From Uranotaenia lowii (taxonomy: Eukaryota > Arthropoda > Insecta > Diptera > Culicidae): a DNA stretch of 64,000 bases. The stretch is from assembly GCF_029784155.1 (NCBI RefSeq), contig NC_073692.1:322025906-322089905 (forward strand), in the 5' to 3' direction. The translations under genes and the position numbers were made by a program. The notes below the pieces were generated by a model that saw only the letters and a program-made list of their open reading frames with translations, was not told where the DNA came from and did not search any database. Every line of letters starts with the position of its first letter. Positions within the stretch are counted from its first letter, which is position 1. This document shows positions 11,473-22,309 of the stretch, piece by piece.

Positions 11473-13319
11473 GGTATATATTATTTACTGAAACTTGATC
11501 TCTAAATTTGTTTTTCAAGATCTGAAATTTGTTTTTAAAGTTCATAATGACTTAAATAATGCAAAATTTATAGATTTTAAACCTTTTTTCCCAAAGTGGG
11601 AAGTTACGAACTTCCATAAAAACATTTGTAACATATTTTTAAGAGTTATGCCAAATATCCGTACGCAAAAAAAACTCTCGTATAAAATATGGTCCCTTCT
11701 TGGAAAAGCTCTTTATTTTAAACTTACATGGGAACTCCCCATATTTTCCAATTTTGTCTCCCACTGCTTGAAGAAGGTAGGCTGATTTACCCGCCTTGAG
11801 TTTACATAAATTTTTAATTGAAAGAAAAAGATTCGAATTGTACTTTATTGAGATAGAATTTTGAAAACCGATCAATAGCGTGAATGGGGACAATTTTTTG
11901 AGCATGTTCCTTATGTTCTGAATTATCGGCACTTTCAGCTCCTGATTAGCTTTAGATGATGTATTTTTTGGAGTAAAAAAATAAGCTATAGAAATTTGAA
12001 AAAAAAAAACGATGAACAGGATTTTTAATAATCATTTTCAAACAGCTTTTTTCACCATCCTCGCCTTCGAAGCAGTTTGAATATCTTTCTTTTTTCCGCA
12101 AAAAACTAAGTTAAAAAATGTTTCACCATATGCCAAACTCGTAGACATGAGATATTTCAGCTTGAAGTTTTCTCAAACAGCACTTGTCATGGTTTGAAAA
12201 TTATCGGTTTTATACAGTGCAAATTTCTATCTAATAAATTTATAAAAGCAAAAAATATAAATTATTAAAAAAATTTCAGTTGCATCACTGAATAAATTTT
12301 CAGCGTTTTTTATTTTCTCTTTGAAAGTCAAATATTCAAAAATGTTGGCAAAAACAATTTTTAAGTTAACATTTGTCCCGTATATTGGGGCAAGTGTAAA
12401 TGCAATGTTTATTTTCAGATGTGTCAGAGTGATGGCTTTAAAATGGATTTAATACGAACTTCTGTTTGTTGTTTTATCAAGTTTCATTGATATATCTGCA
12501 GTATTCCTGCAGTATAAATTTACGTTTGTTACTCAACTTTTTTTAAAAATTTTAATATCCGCTTCAGTTTCAACATTCAGAATACCCCTTCTGGTCTTTC
12601 CAAAATACTGAATCATTTTAAAGATGAATTTCTTAAAAGTTCGACGTTTGCCCTTGCCCCACCGTGTAAGTTGACAGGAGGGAATATTGTTTTTGACATT
12701 TTAAGGGTGTACTGAAAATTTCTCATAAAAGTTTTGCTTCCAGTTGAATATCAGTTCTGAAGTCTAACTTTTCAACAAAGAAGCGGATCAAAAGTCTCTT
12801 TTATGCAGCAATGTAACACAAAAACACTTTTCATGTTAAGTACGTACATGAATTGGTATGTAAGCTAAAAGTACGACGTTTTTTCAGAATTTTTTAAAAT
12901 AAAAAGTTTCCATTTTCGTTTCTAAATTCGTTTTAGTTGTGTATTTGGGCCGCTGTAACAATTTTTAGAAGAAAACATATTTTTTTAATTATTTTGTTAC
13001 AGAGAAAAGTTGAACGTTTGAACATGCTCTAGTGTTCCTTTATTCATATTTCTGTTATCAATATGATTCAAAAATAACCTTGTAGGCAAAGTGGGTTAAA
13101 AAATTGTATGTAAATTTTTAACTTTCTGTATTTTTTTTTTTCAATTGTCCGCAAAGTGTCATACCATTATTTCATTAGCATCAGAACTAAATTTATATTT
13201 TTTAGGCAACAAATGCTACCTACATTAACACGAACTGTTTTTGCAAATCTTTCAATTGGTTTTGTTTCGATTGATAAAATACCAATCCGTGTCACATCAT
13301 TTATTTTCACATGCTGTGT

Positions 13320-13960
13320 ACAATTAAGCAAGCAAAATCACATCTAGGTTGCATATCGCCCCCACGTGCATTAGAAATATAGTAACTTGGTTGAGAAACA
13401 GGCGCCTAATTGTTAAATTTTTCCATCGATCTATGAACAGTATGCTTTGGTTACTATCCACTTGCGACGACGTGTGCTCGGCCATGGAGACGAAAAACAA
13501 ACCCCTCAAAGAAAAGAAAATCTCTAAAAACGAATGCCATGCCTTTTCAATTTCAGATTTTGGCAAAAACAAACAATGTAGGTACCTATATGGTTTATTC
13601 GATCGGCAAAATGTCAATCTGGATCACATCTAGGCGTCATTCATAACCATGTGATGTACAAATGAGCTAGGAATCAAGTAGAAAAAAATCACATCAAGGC
13701 TTCATATCGCCAGCCCTTGCATTGAAAACATGCTTGGTTGAGAAATACGCGCCAAAATATTCCCACTGATCAGTATACTATGCCATGGTTACTATCCTTT
13801 TGCGACGTTGGCTCGCGACGCCTCGACCTTGGAGACGAAAAACAAACCGCCCAAAGGAAGAAAAAATCTCGAGAAAATGGATGTCATGACTTTCATTTGT
13901 TCCGAAAAACTACAAACTTTGTATGGAAGCTCCCACTCCCTTAAATCAGACGGAGTTTTG
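13320..13960 (+). repeat. Duplicated block of about 300 bp, two diverged copies
   Basis: The segment 13330-13560 recurs at 13683-13915. Shared landmarks are AATCACATCWAGG, CATATCGCC, TTGGTTGAGAAA, GGTTACTATCC, TGGAGACGAAAAACAAACC and AATGNCATGNCTTT. It lies in the 3' part of family A copy 2. Confidence 0.7.
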
Positions 13961-14088
13961 ACTATTACAGAAACCATCCCCGGCCCCAAAAACCCTCAGA
14001 TGCCAAGTTTCACGATGATCGGTTCAGTAGTTTCCGAGTCTATAGGTAACAGACAGACAGACAAACATTCATTTTTATATATATAGAT

Positions 14089-14502
14089 TTACATAGATTG
14101 TACAGACCATATATCATGAAAAGTCCCAGAGTAATGAATAATGGAGAAAAGGAGAAAAACGCTTTTATTGTCGAAGACGAAAAATGGATGTACGTCACTT
14201 CGGCATATCACGGCAGATTAGCGCAGCGATACTTTACAAAAATATGATAAATATAAATGCGATAGAATTATTCATCTCAAACCACTGCTAGCAGCTGCTT
14301 GTTCGTTTTGATTCATCACAATCATAGTTCTTGCTTTCCAAATGTCTGAGATTTTAAATAGCTATTTTGTCGTTTAATACCTCGCGTATTTCTTTTAAAA
14401 GACATTAAGGTTGCTTTGAAATGCATGTGCCTACAACTTCAGCACATAAACCCATAAGAACTAGCTAGTGTCAGAATGAGAAAAATAATATTTTAGAAAA
14501 AT
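14089..14502. other. AT-rich spacer
   Basis: No gene visible. It separates the tail of family A copy 2 from the long inverted-repeat element. Confidence 0.35.
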
Positions 14503-15753
14503 AATATTGTAGAACATAATAATTCATCAAACTTTGTTGAAGACACCTTACATCTATCTCTTGTATCTCTTGAACTGAAAGTCTTAAGACAACTTGTTTT
14601 TTTTTATATATTTTTTCATGGTAATATTTTATCAAAATCATTTATTCAGCAAAATTTTAGATAGTTATAGGCTTGAACAAATATAAATTTCTTCTTTTGA
14701 CACAAACCCCCCCCCCCCCCCCCCCCCCTTGGAAATTTCAATCAAATATCTGAAAGATTACAAGACCAGAAAACAAATCGTGGATGATGGGATTTGTTTT
14801 ACCTTTTGTGTTCTTGATAAACAATTTTTTTGTGAAAAATTCAATTAATTTAAAGGTTTTGTGCAAAGATATAGTATGCAATTTTGTTGCATAAAAACTG
14901 TTTATTATTATAGTTTTTTGGCATTCTTTTAGAGCTTCAATAACTTCAAATGGAGCAGGTCGGAAATTTTATCGTTGATTGCATTTGAAAGTTCATGTCA
15001 CAATCTTCACAATAACAAAAAACTGGAGATATGTTTTTTTCGTTTAATCGTTGTATGAATTTTACTAAAAATCGTCAAAATCTCTATACATGTAAATCCT
15101 AAGCATTTAATGAGACTCACTTGTCAATAGATTGAATTTTACCGCTTGTTATCGTATTTTACGATTATTTTGTATGGAAGCCCTCCCTCCCTTGAGTGCG
15201 ATCGACTCAAAACTCCACAGATATCATTCTTTACTCCAAAAACTACTCCGTGCCGAATTTCAGATCTATCGGTCCAGTAGATTCTGAGTTCTTTAAGAAC
15301 AAATGTACGAATTCTCCCTTTTTGTATAGAAATTTTGACGTTTATTAGTAAAATTCATACAACGTATTCATAAAAGCGTTACCTAATCAAAAAAATATCA
15401 CCAGTTTTTTTTGATATTGTGAAGATTGTAACATGAACTTTCAAATGCAATCAACGATAAAATTTTCGGCTTGCTTAATTTGAAGTTATTGAAGCTCTAA
15501 AAGCGTTATTTTTCAACACATATTATCTCATAATTTCAAAACAAAAACAAACTTTAGTAATCCGTTTTCAACAAAAGTTGCGCATCATTATTATCCAAAA
15601 TGTTGCTGAATGAATTATTTTGATAAAATATTATCATGAATAGATATCAAGAAAAAAACTGATTTTTATAGGTTGTCATGAGACTTTCAGTTCAAGAGAT
15701 AGATGTATGGTGTCTTCAACAAAGTTTGATGAATTATTATGTTCTACAATATT
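14503..15753. mobile_element. Long terminal-inverted-repeat element
   Basis: The left arm (14503-15091) and right arm (15325-15753) are inverted repeats with indels. Shared blocks are CATCAAACTTTGTTGAAGAC near the outer ends, ATAATATTTTATC-like and GAGCTTCAATAACTTCAAAT in the middle, and GTATGAATTTTACTAA at the inner ends. The outer ends are themselves near-palindromic (AATATTGTAGAAC). The central spacer (15092-15324) has a GTATGGAAGCCCTCCCTCCC phrase also typical of family A. No transposase is visible, so the element is non-autonomous. Confidence 0.75.
14707..14728 (+). repeat. Poly(C) run
   Basis: 22 uninterrupted C within the left arm of the long-TIR element. The right arm lacks it, so it arose after the arms formed. 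Length is liable to be misread in sequencing. Confidence 0.9.
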
Positions 15754-16263
15754 GTAGACTAATGTAGGCCTCTACCTTATCACAGTTAGGAAATAATTTT
15801 CGGATCTCAGAAACCTTGTGAACCACCCTAAAATTTTCCCAAATAAAATTACCATTGTTGTAAAAGTTTGTCTAAGACATCAAATGCATCAAACTTAAGG
15901 GGAAGACGCTAATAATTGTTTCCCGCTAAATTTCATTTCTGGACCACTGTGCCTTGTTAGAAGTACCTATATAGTCTATCTTGAATTCTCATTGAAAAAG
16001 TTTTCCGACGATGACAGTTTGAAAATAAATTTCGAACACCTTTGTTCATTTTCTATATCTGACGTTTCGGCATTTTATCACGCCTTTATCAAGGTATCTG
16101 ACAGGCTTTTGAATCTTTATTTAATGTTCTAGCTAGAAAGTAAGAAACCTTACAGAGCAGTCTTTTTTTAAAGGAAAAAAAAATCCAGAAAAAAAACTAA
16201 TTAAAAGCTTTCGAAAGATTTTAAAAATTGTTTGAATAAACAGTCCACTGAGAAGTAGCAACA

Positions 16264-17480
16264 ATGTCTGCTGCTGCCCGTCTGGCGCAGGAGAAATCAG
16301 GCTACACTAAATTATGCGGAGGCAAATTTATGTCCTCACGTTCTCCTCCGGTTGACAGAGACGACAAGTATCCAACGCCAAGTAAAAGGTGCGTTACAAC
16401 CACCGTTGACTCTTCACTGTGGTTCGGTCTTCTGAGGATGTTGGATTAACTGGCTTTAATTGGTCTTGAAATTTATCCAAAGTGTGTTCAGAGTCTTGAA
16501 TCGCTCTAATTAGTGTTGGACCCATGCAAGTTTTCTAAAAATCGATCATTCATAATTAAAATTTAATTCGTAAATTTTAAATTCGAAGAGTTTACTCCAA
16601 TAGCCAATCACGCTTTTAATTTGCGAATCAACAAACCTAGAACAAGAAAAAAACGCGGTGTTGTGTGAAATCGTTCGACTAATGACTGATAACGACAGCC
16701 GGCTGTCATAGGTCGGTATTTACTCGCTGCTGCGTGTTGTGACCTCTTATCTCGACACTTTCACGTTGTGCGAAATAAAGACGTTCACATAAATCATTCG
16801 CGCGTCGTTGTAGCCAGCCAGCCACTTAGGCGCATTTATTTACGATTGACTTCGACAACAACCAATCGAATCGGGTGGTTCAGCTCTGGCATATGTAAAC
16901 ATGAAGTATTGACATTCCTCACGTGACCTTTCCTGACTCCGTTGGCACCAGCTGATTTGACTGCGTTCGAATGTTTCAAAGCTTCAGACTGAGTCCTTGA
17001 AAAGCGATCGAGTAATTGATTAGACAACTTTACGTGTCTTTTTTTAAACCCCGCGGGCGGAGTCAAAATCAAACAAAGCAACAAAAAAATACCGCTCCAA
17101 TTCCGCGGAAATGCAAAAATGGAAGATCAACGAACCGACAGCCGACCACACAAAGTATTGTACCATCCCAAATCGTAATCGTATCGCATCCGGAGAGCGC
17201 GCGTGGCCCCAAGCGTGCGCTGCCATAATCGCGAAAACCGTAAGCTTTTATGAGTGCTACAAATCAAACCAAAACCCGAAAAAGGCACCGAATCGGTCTG
17301 TCTGGTGTTGGCTGGATGATGGTCGCACCGTGCATCGTGCACCGTTCATAAAATTGTACAAATTATTGAATCGCCCAGACCCAGGGTGACAATGATGAGC
17401 GTGGACTTTTTCCTGTGTAGGAAAATATATTTTTAATAGAACGCGTCCGCCTACGCGTCGCCGATCATCTGTGTAAAGCA
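16264..17480. promoter_or_regulatory. Low-repeat, GC-richer island; candidate enhancer
   Basis: Contrasts with its surroundings in base composition and absence of transposon words. Contains TCACGTGACC (perfect CACGTG E-box) near 16919, CATATG then GTAAACATG (forkhead-like) near 16891-16902, and CAGCTG near 16950. Several open frames up to 92 codons exist on both strands, but none has splice sites or a family signature that persuades me it is coding. A conserved non-coding region is the better guess. Confidence 0.3.
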
Positions 17481-17911
17481 CAGAAGTGCATTGCAGCTCA
17501 GCTGATATGAGTTTGTGGCTGGCGAGACGACCAAATATGACAGGTTCGTCCTGTCATAAGTGGTTGGACGTTTCGAGTGCACCACTTTCTCATCTTTAGC
17601 GGTTCGTGTTGCCGTTGTCAATCAAATAAAAAAATGGCTATTCACGTAACCTTAATGGTATGTTGTGAAAGAATGGTAGTGTTTTCGAAGAATTTGAAGC
17701 ATTCAAAAGAATGGCTGAAGCCGCGATTGCAATTCTAGTTTTTTTTTAATCTTTTTTATGTTCTCAATTATTCTTAATTTTCCTTGAATAAATGCGAGGT
17801 CAAACTTCATGTATCCTGAAGGGCAGCTAAAGCTATTTATTTTACTAGGCTTCTTAAATTAGTTCGGGGTATTGTTTTCATAATCAAGCAGACTGTAATG
17901 ATTGGTTTGTG

Positions 17912-18287
17912 ACAACTGATTTTTTGTTAGTAAAGCTAGCGCCGATGTGGTCTAACGGATAGGCTGGCCTGTTCCTGGTTTTGGTATGCCAGGCGTACTG
18001 GGTTCGATTCCCGGTATCGGCAAGAAAACTTTTGGGTTTGAATTCCATAAGTGGCCGACAGGTAAGATGCGTTTCCTGACTATTCCCACCTGATTGACTC
18101 GTTCTTCCAAAATAAACCTACATCAACACAATATATTCACTCCATAACAGTTCATACGAAGCCATGGGGTCCGGGTAATGAATGCATGTGAGCACATACT
18201 TAGGCAGAAAACTTCAGTGAATCCGTGCACCCATGGTGGATAACCAACATACACATACATACATACAACTGATTTTTTGTTAGTAAA
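17912..18287 (+). mobile_element. Full-length tRNA-derived SINE with target duplication
   Basis: A 23-bp direct repeat (17912-17934 and 18265-18287, exact) brackets the insert 17935-18264. The head at 17941 folds its ends as a tRNA acceptor stem (GCCGATG against TATCGGC). It carries an A box (TGGTCTAACGG) and a perfect B box (GGTTCGATTCC) for Pol III. The body contains GACAGGTAAGATGCG and GTTCATACGAAGCCATGGG, and the 3' end is a short ACAT/ATAC microsatellite. The exact, long target repeat indicates a fairly recent insertion. Confidence 0.92.
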
Positions 18288-18619
18288 AAAAAGAGAAAAC
18301 CAAAACTAATCCTCAAAGAACTTTTAATATATTTGACAGCTGTCAACATTACGGTGCAGTTGTTAGTGAAATTACAGCATACTCAGTAATGAATTCCGAA
18401 TTATCTGTAAAACTTATCAGTTTTTGGTAGATTGAAGTGGACGCAACCTCTGCGTCTGTGCCCTGGAAGTCCTTAGGTTAGTGTTCCTAAAGGACCTTCC
18501 TTTTCTAAACCAGCTCTCGAATGCATTTCGGGTCCAAATGATTCGGCCGCTCCTGAATCCCGGGTTTTTCATGCATAGAAATGATTAGGTTTTAGTCACA
18601 CTTAGCTCGACAAAAAAGA

Positions 18620-19766
18620 GTGACTACCAAATACGAGGTAGGTGAGGATTTTTCGCATAACAAACTCCTCCTGACCCTATCAGTGCCATTATTAGGTCAT
18701 CTCCGGTACCACATCGTTAAGCTGGGAGTTATTCCTTCAAGAGGGATTACATGGGATGTTCCTCAAGGCTCCTCAACAGCGGAGGTTGAGCCACTGGCCA
18801 TGGTAGCTATCCAGGCAGTGGAAAGCTGGATGCCACTCCAAGATGGTGCTAATCACCAACCTTATCTCACCCCAAACAGGTGCCATTGCCATTGGACCGT
18901 GCAATATCGTGTCCAAACGCGCAATCAAGTACCTAGGGGTGATGATAGACGACAGGCTCAGCTTCACGAGCCATGTCGAATACGTGGGCAAGAGAGTGGC
19001 AAAGGCCACGACCGCACTCACACGGATGATGCCGAACTCCCCGGCCATCCAAAGCAGCAAAAGGCGGATCCTGGCAAGTGTGACCACATCGATCTTGCGG
19101 TACGAAGCAGCGGCCTGGAGGCAGGCCCTGGGAAGAAACTGTAACCTGCAGCGACTTAGCAGCGTTCAGCGGCTGATGAACCTGCGGGTTATCAGCGGAT
19201 ACCGGACCATGTCGTCCGAAGCCGCCTGTGTAGTAGCGGGTGTCATGCCCATCTCGGTTTTGCTTGAGGAGGATGTCTATAGCTACGACAACAAAGACAC
19301 GCCCAACGTACGAGATCTCGCCAATGAGGACTCGATGTCCAACTGGCAGCAGCTGTGTGACAGCTCAACGAGAGGAAGAGGGACCCATCGTCTGATCCCG
19401 CACATCGGGAGCTGGATCGGAAGAAGGCACGGTGAAATCGACTTCTATATGACGCAATTTCTGACTGGTCATGGATGCTTCATGAAGTACCACTACCGGT
19501 TTGGACATGTGGCCTCGCCATATTGCCCAGATTGTGGTGGAGAAGAGGAAACACCTGAGCATGTGGTGTTTGTCTGTCCGAGGTTTGCGGCGGTACGTAC
19601 TTCCATATTTGCCGCCTGTGGGCCCGACACGACAGCAGATAACGTTGTACAGAGGATGTGTGCGGATTTCAACACTTGGCATGCGGTCATCGATGGGTTC
19701 ACTCGGATCATGACTGCCCTCGAGAGGAGCTGGAACCAACGGCAGTCCGCGAACGGTGTAGGATGA
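18620..19766 (+). pseudogene. R1-clade LINE ORF2, C-terminal part, internally deleted
   Basis: An intact 307-codon frame (18843-19766) encodes the end of an R1-type reverse transcriptase ORF. It reads SKRAIKYLGVMIDDRLSFTS, then SSKRRILASVTTSILRY, then QFLTGHGCF, and a terminal zinc-knuckle-like motif CPDCGGEEETPEHVVFVC (CX2C...HX4C). Upstream, in another frame (18620-19144), VPQGSSTAEVEP joins the pre-catalytic GVPQGS motif directly to the region that normally follows the catalytic YADD/FADD. An internal deletion has therefore removed the catalytic aspartates. A frameshift separates the two frames around 18843. The element cannot be autonomous. Clade call rests on remembered R1 motifs. Confidence 0.85.
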
Positions 19767-20398
19767 CTCCATCGACGGGGAGCATCTGAGTAGTTTGCGT
19801 CCGATCCCTTGATCGAAGCTACAAAGATAAGGCATCATCTTCTGCGTAGCGGAGGTCAGGGGTGCGCCGCAAACGTGTGTAGGATACCCCAATGTCGGGG
19901 GGTATCCGAGTTGTGCCGCTTCCTAAGAGGGAAACTGCGGGGATAAGACTTTACCTTCCTCGTAGCGGATCTCGAGGGAAGAGGGTTAACCACTGTCGGG
20001 GGATACCCACGGGTAGATTGGCTCTCGTTGCCGGGCGAGCCTCTCGAGTCGGTGTAGGATGTCGTCACCGTCGGGAAACATCCGAGTCGTAGCATTCCAA
20101 GTCCCGTACGTGTGCCGTGACAGGCGCGAGTCCAGGACAAGCTGCTCTCGATCAGGCACACAACGGGCAGGAAAATCCGCGGGCCAAAAATCCTAGGGTT
20201 GCCAGCCAAGGGGGATAAAGAAGACCGGACAACGGTCGGAGTAGACTGGCCCCATCGACGGGGAGCTGTCGAGTAGAGTGCGTCCGATCCCATGGTTTGA
20301 AGCTACAAAGATAAGACAATACCTTCTGCGTAGCGGATGCCGTGGGTGCGCCGCGTTCGTGCGTAGGATGCTCCACCTTCGGGGAGCAAAATTCTCAC
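19757..20398 (+). repeat. R1-type LINE 3' tail with repeated structured units
   Basis: Following the ORF, about five units begin with GTAGGATG or a variant (near 19757, 19877, 20053, 20241 and 20361). Each contains a hairpin of the form CTCC..CGACGGGGAG or ACCCC..GTCGGGGGGT, and several continue with CCGAGT. Two of them (19757-19874 and 20239-20357) match over nearly 120 bases, sharing CGTCCGATCCC, GAAGCTACAAAGATAAG and CTTCTGCGTAGCGGA. This is high-GC for the window. Repeated structured 3' ends may serve as recognition sites for the reverse transcriptase. Confidence 0.75.
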
Positions 20399-20805
20399 CC
20401 GGTATACTTAGTTCAGTCGACTTCTATTTCACTCAGCCTTCACTTCAACCTTTTGAAAAATATACTCCAAGCGTTCAAAGAGTGGTCACTGTGAAGAAAG
20501 TGTATTCATTAGAAAACGTCACATAAATCAGAATGCACTAATCCAACCCATGTACTTCGAATAGGTATCTGAGTTGAATGTTTCCCAGTAAAACAACTTT
20601 CGCAAACTTCAGGTATGCTAGAAGCCTAGAAAAAAATTGTCTACTTCTTCTAGCATATCTCAGATCATAAGATGAAGCAATTACGTTAGCATTGTTCAAA
20701 TGACTTTATTTTTCTGACCTAATCGGTTTTTTTTCTAGCAGAGCCTTTGAATTGTCTTTATCAGAAACCAGTACAGTGAGTAGAAACCATCTGACCTTTA
20801 CCTTC
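20399..20805. other. Spacer
   Basis: No gene seen between the LINE tail and the next coding-like fragment. Confidence 0.35.
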
Positions 20806-21072
20806 TCATGTATGTAATTGTGACCTTGACCTCAACCTCAGAAAAAGTAGTCTTTCCGACCGAACGGAGATTTGTCCCCCCATTGATGGGGTGATAAATT
20901 TGGTCAATTTCGAGACAGCTTCCCCATCAGGTAGCCGTTGGCCGTTGAGTAAGCATCTGGAAAAGTTCTTGATGAAGGTCTTCAGAGAAGTGCGACAGTA
21001 ATGTGTCTTCTTGTCGCACTTGGAGTACCGGTTCTTCGGTATATTCCGTAGTCCGTGATTTTCTACACGCAC
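20806..21072 (-). pseudogene. Unassigned coding-like fragment
   Basis: An 88-codon minus-strand frame with a composition unlike chance AT-rich frames. It is Lys/Arg/Cys-rich and includes KCDKKTHYCRTSLKTFIKNF and NGQRLPDGEAVSKLTKFI. I do not recognise the family. It lies among transposon remnants and is more likely transposon-derived than a host exon. Confidence 0.25.
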
Positions 21073-21240
21073 AGATCAGGTTTTATTCTAAAAATAGCAT
21101 ACTTTAGTTTATGAGATTTGAGTAGAGCCAATTTATTATCATTTAAGGTACAGAGATTTCTCCGGCTGACCTACTGTTGGATCTCTGTCTTGCTCGTTGG
21201 ATGCACTTCTGCTATTCCATAGAAGCTCAGATCGGGGAAC

Positions 21241-21848
21241 CCAGCAAACATCTAAGGGGGTATTATCGCAGGAAGCACAGAATTATTCAAACAAATATAC
21301 CAGATGAAAAGATTGTATTTAACTTACAAAAATAGAATATAGCTACAAAAGTGGAGGCGATATATCAACAATGACAAGATTCCAATGGTCCGATTTCTCC
21401 ACAAAAAGCAAAATAAACGATTTTAACAAATTTGAGTAAAACGAAAAAAAATCTCCCCGACCGAGATTTGAACTCCAGTCCTCTGAGTTTGCTGTCCGAT
21501 ATCTTACCACAATGCCAACTCATCAGTTGATATAATCCACGCTATAGCTCTACAGGTGAAAACTGGTCAAAGGAAGAAAGGGAGATACCAGATAGAGTTT
21601 CAAGGACCGCCCATTTATCGTAAATCGGTTCACTCAAATCATAAATGTCGAATTAGCATATTCTCAACTTTTTAAAGACATATTTACGAATTGACTAATT
21701 TGCTATCCGATTCAACTTTTTTTGGGCAAAGTTTGTCGTAAATGAATGATAGAAAATCATTCAATACCAACTTGTTTACGATGGTTATTGAAAATGTTTT
21801 AATATTCGATTTGGATTATCATTTCTATTACGATTTCATGTTAGCTGG
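21241..21848. mobile_element. Non-autonomous TIR element with embedded tRNA-like sequence
   Basis: The left end CCAGCAAACAT and right end ATGTTAGCTGG are inverted repeats (one mismatch in 11), flanked by GAAC on both sides (21237-21240 and 21849-21852), a possible 4-bp target duplication. The right end region is homologous to 9583-9700. There is no transposase. Confidence 0.6.
21446..21530 (-). ncRNA. tRNA-like Pol III promoter sequence
   Basis: On the minus strand it contains an A-box-like TGGCATTGTGG and a B-box-like GAGTTCAAATCTC with tRNA-like spacing, then a T-rich run that could end Pol III transcription. The T stem is imperfect and I could not build a complete acceptor stem, so it is a tRNA-derived relic rather than a functional tRNA. 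Confidence 0.45.
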
Positions 21849-21965
21849 GAACATCCTCTTGGTATCTATGATCGACCTCAATTTTAGTTCCTCCGGTGAC
21901 AGAATAGCTAGTGGTCGTGTTCGTGAAAAAGTGGCGATTATGAGCCGAACCTTTTCATAGGGAGA

Positions 21966-22260
21966 TTATGAAGGAGTAATTTCGATGAACGTGTTCGTGC
22001 CCTTCACGAAGAAGGGGTCGCGCATTGCGTCCACAGAGCGTCCATAACCGAGGCTCATACCACTTAGTATCGGGTTGCATTCAATTTCCGATTGCTCCTT
22101 GAGAAAATAACGAACAAAATTGATAAAAATATGTTCTTCTACGAATTTTCGAATTTTTCATCGAATAAGTACCTCCTATCAATTTCTGTACAGTGACAAC
22201 ATTAACCGTATCGGTAATTTTTTTCGTCATATCAGATGATGTTTTGGTTGATTGATCCTC
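21966..22260 (-). pseudogene. Unassigned coding remnant with frameshift
   Basis: Read on the minus strand toward 21966, a frame gives FVRYFLKEQSEIECNPILSG, then GMSLGYGRSVDAMRDPFFVK, then GTNTFIEITPS and a TAA at 21966-21968. Further upstream (22150-22260) the coding texture continues in a different frame. The composition looks like real protein and ends with an ordinary stop. I do not recognise the family; a transposon protein or a decayed host gene are both possible. Confidence 0.35.
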
Positions 22261-22309
22261 TCTACAAAAACATCAATATTGTTCTGTCAGTACCATTCCA
22301 ATATATCCC

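Larger units (their letters stand above)
11129..14088 (+). repeat. Head/tail repeat family A, copy 2 (about 3 kb)
   Basis: Head ACTAGCTGACCCGGTGTGCT at 11129, tail with ACAGACAGACAGACAAACATT and TATATATATAGAT ending at 14088. The segment at 11485-11640 (containing AAATTTGTTTTTCAAGATCT and AAAGTGGGAAGTTACGAACTT) is shared with the copy at 60294. Contains a nested hairpin (11291-11472) and a duplicated block (13320-13960). No intact ORF; the word order near the tail (GCCAAGTTTCACGATGATCG then CAGTAGTTTCCGAG) is that of many insect repeat 3' ends. Confidence 0.6.

Noticed and set aside
17016..17389. Coding exon in the 16.8-17.4 kb island
   Set aside because: Overlapping open frames on both strands of similar length, none with splice sites or a domain; GC-rich non-coding DNA explains them.
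17941..18015. A functional tRNA gene
   Set aside because: Good acceptor stem and boxes, but it is the head of a retroposed SINE with a body, microsatellite tail and 23-bp target repeat.
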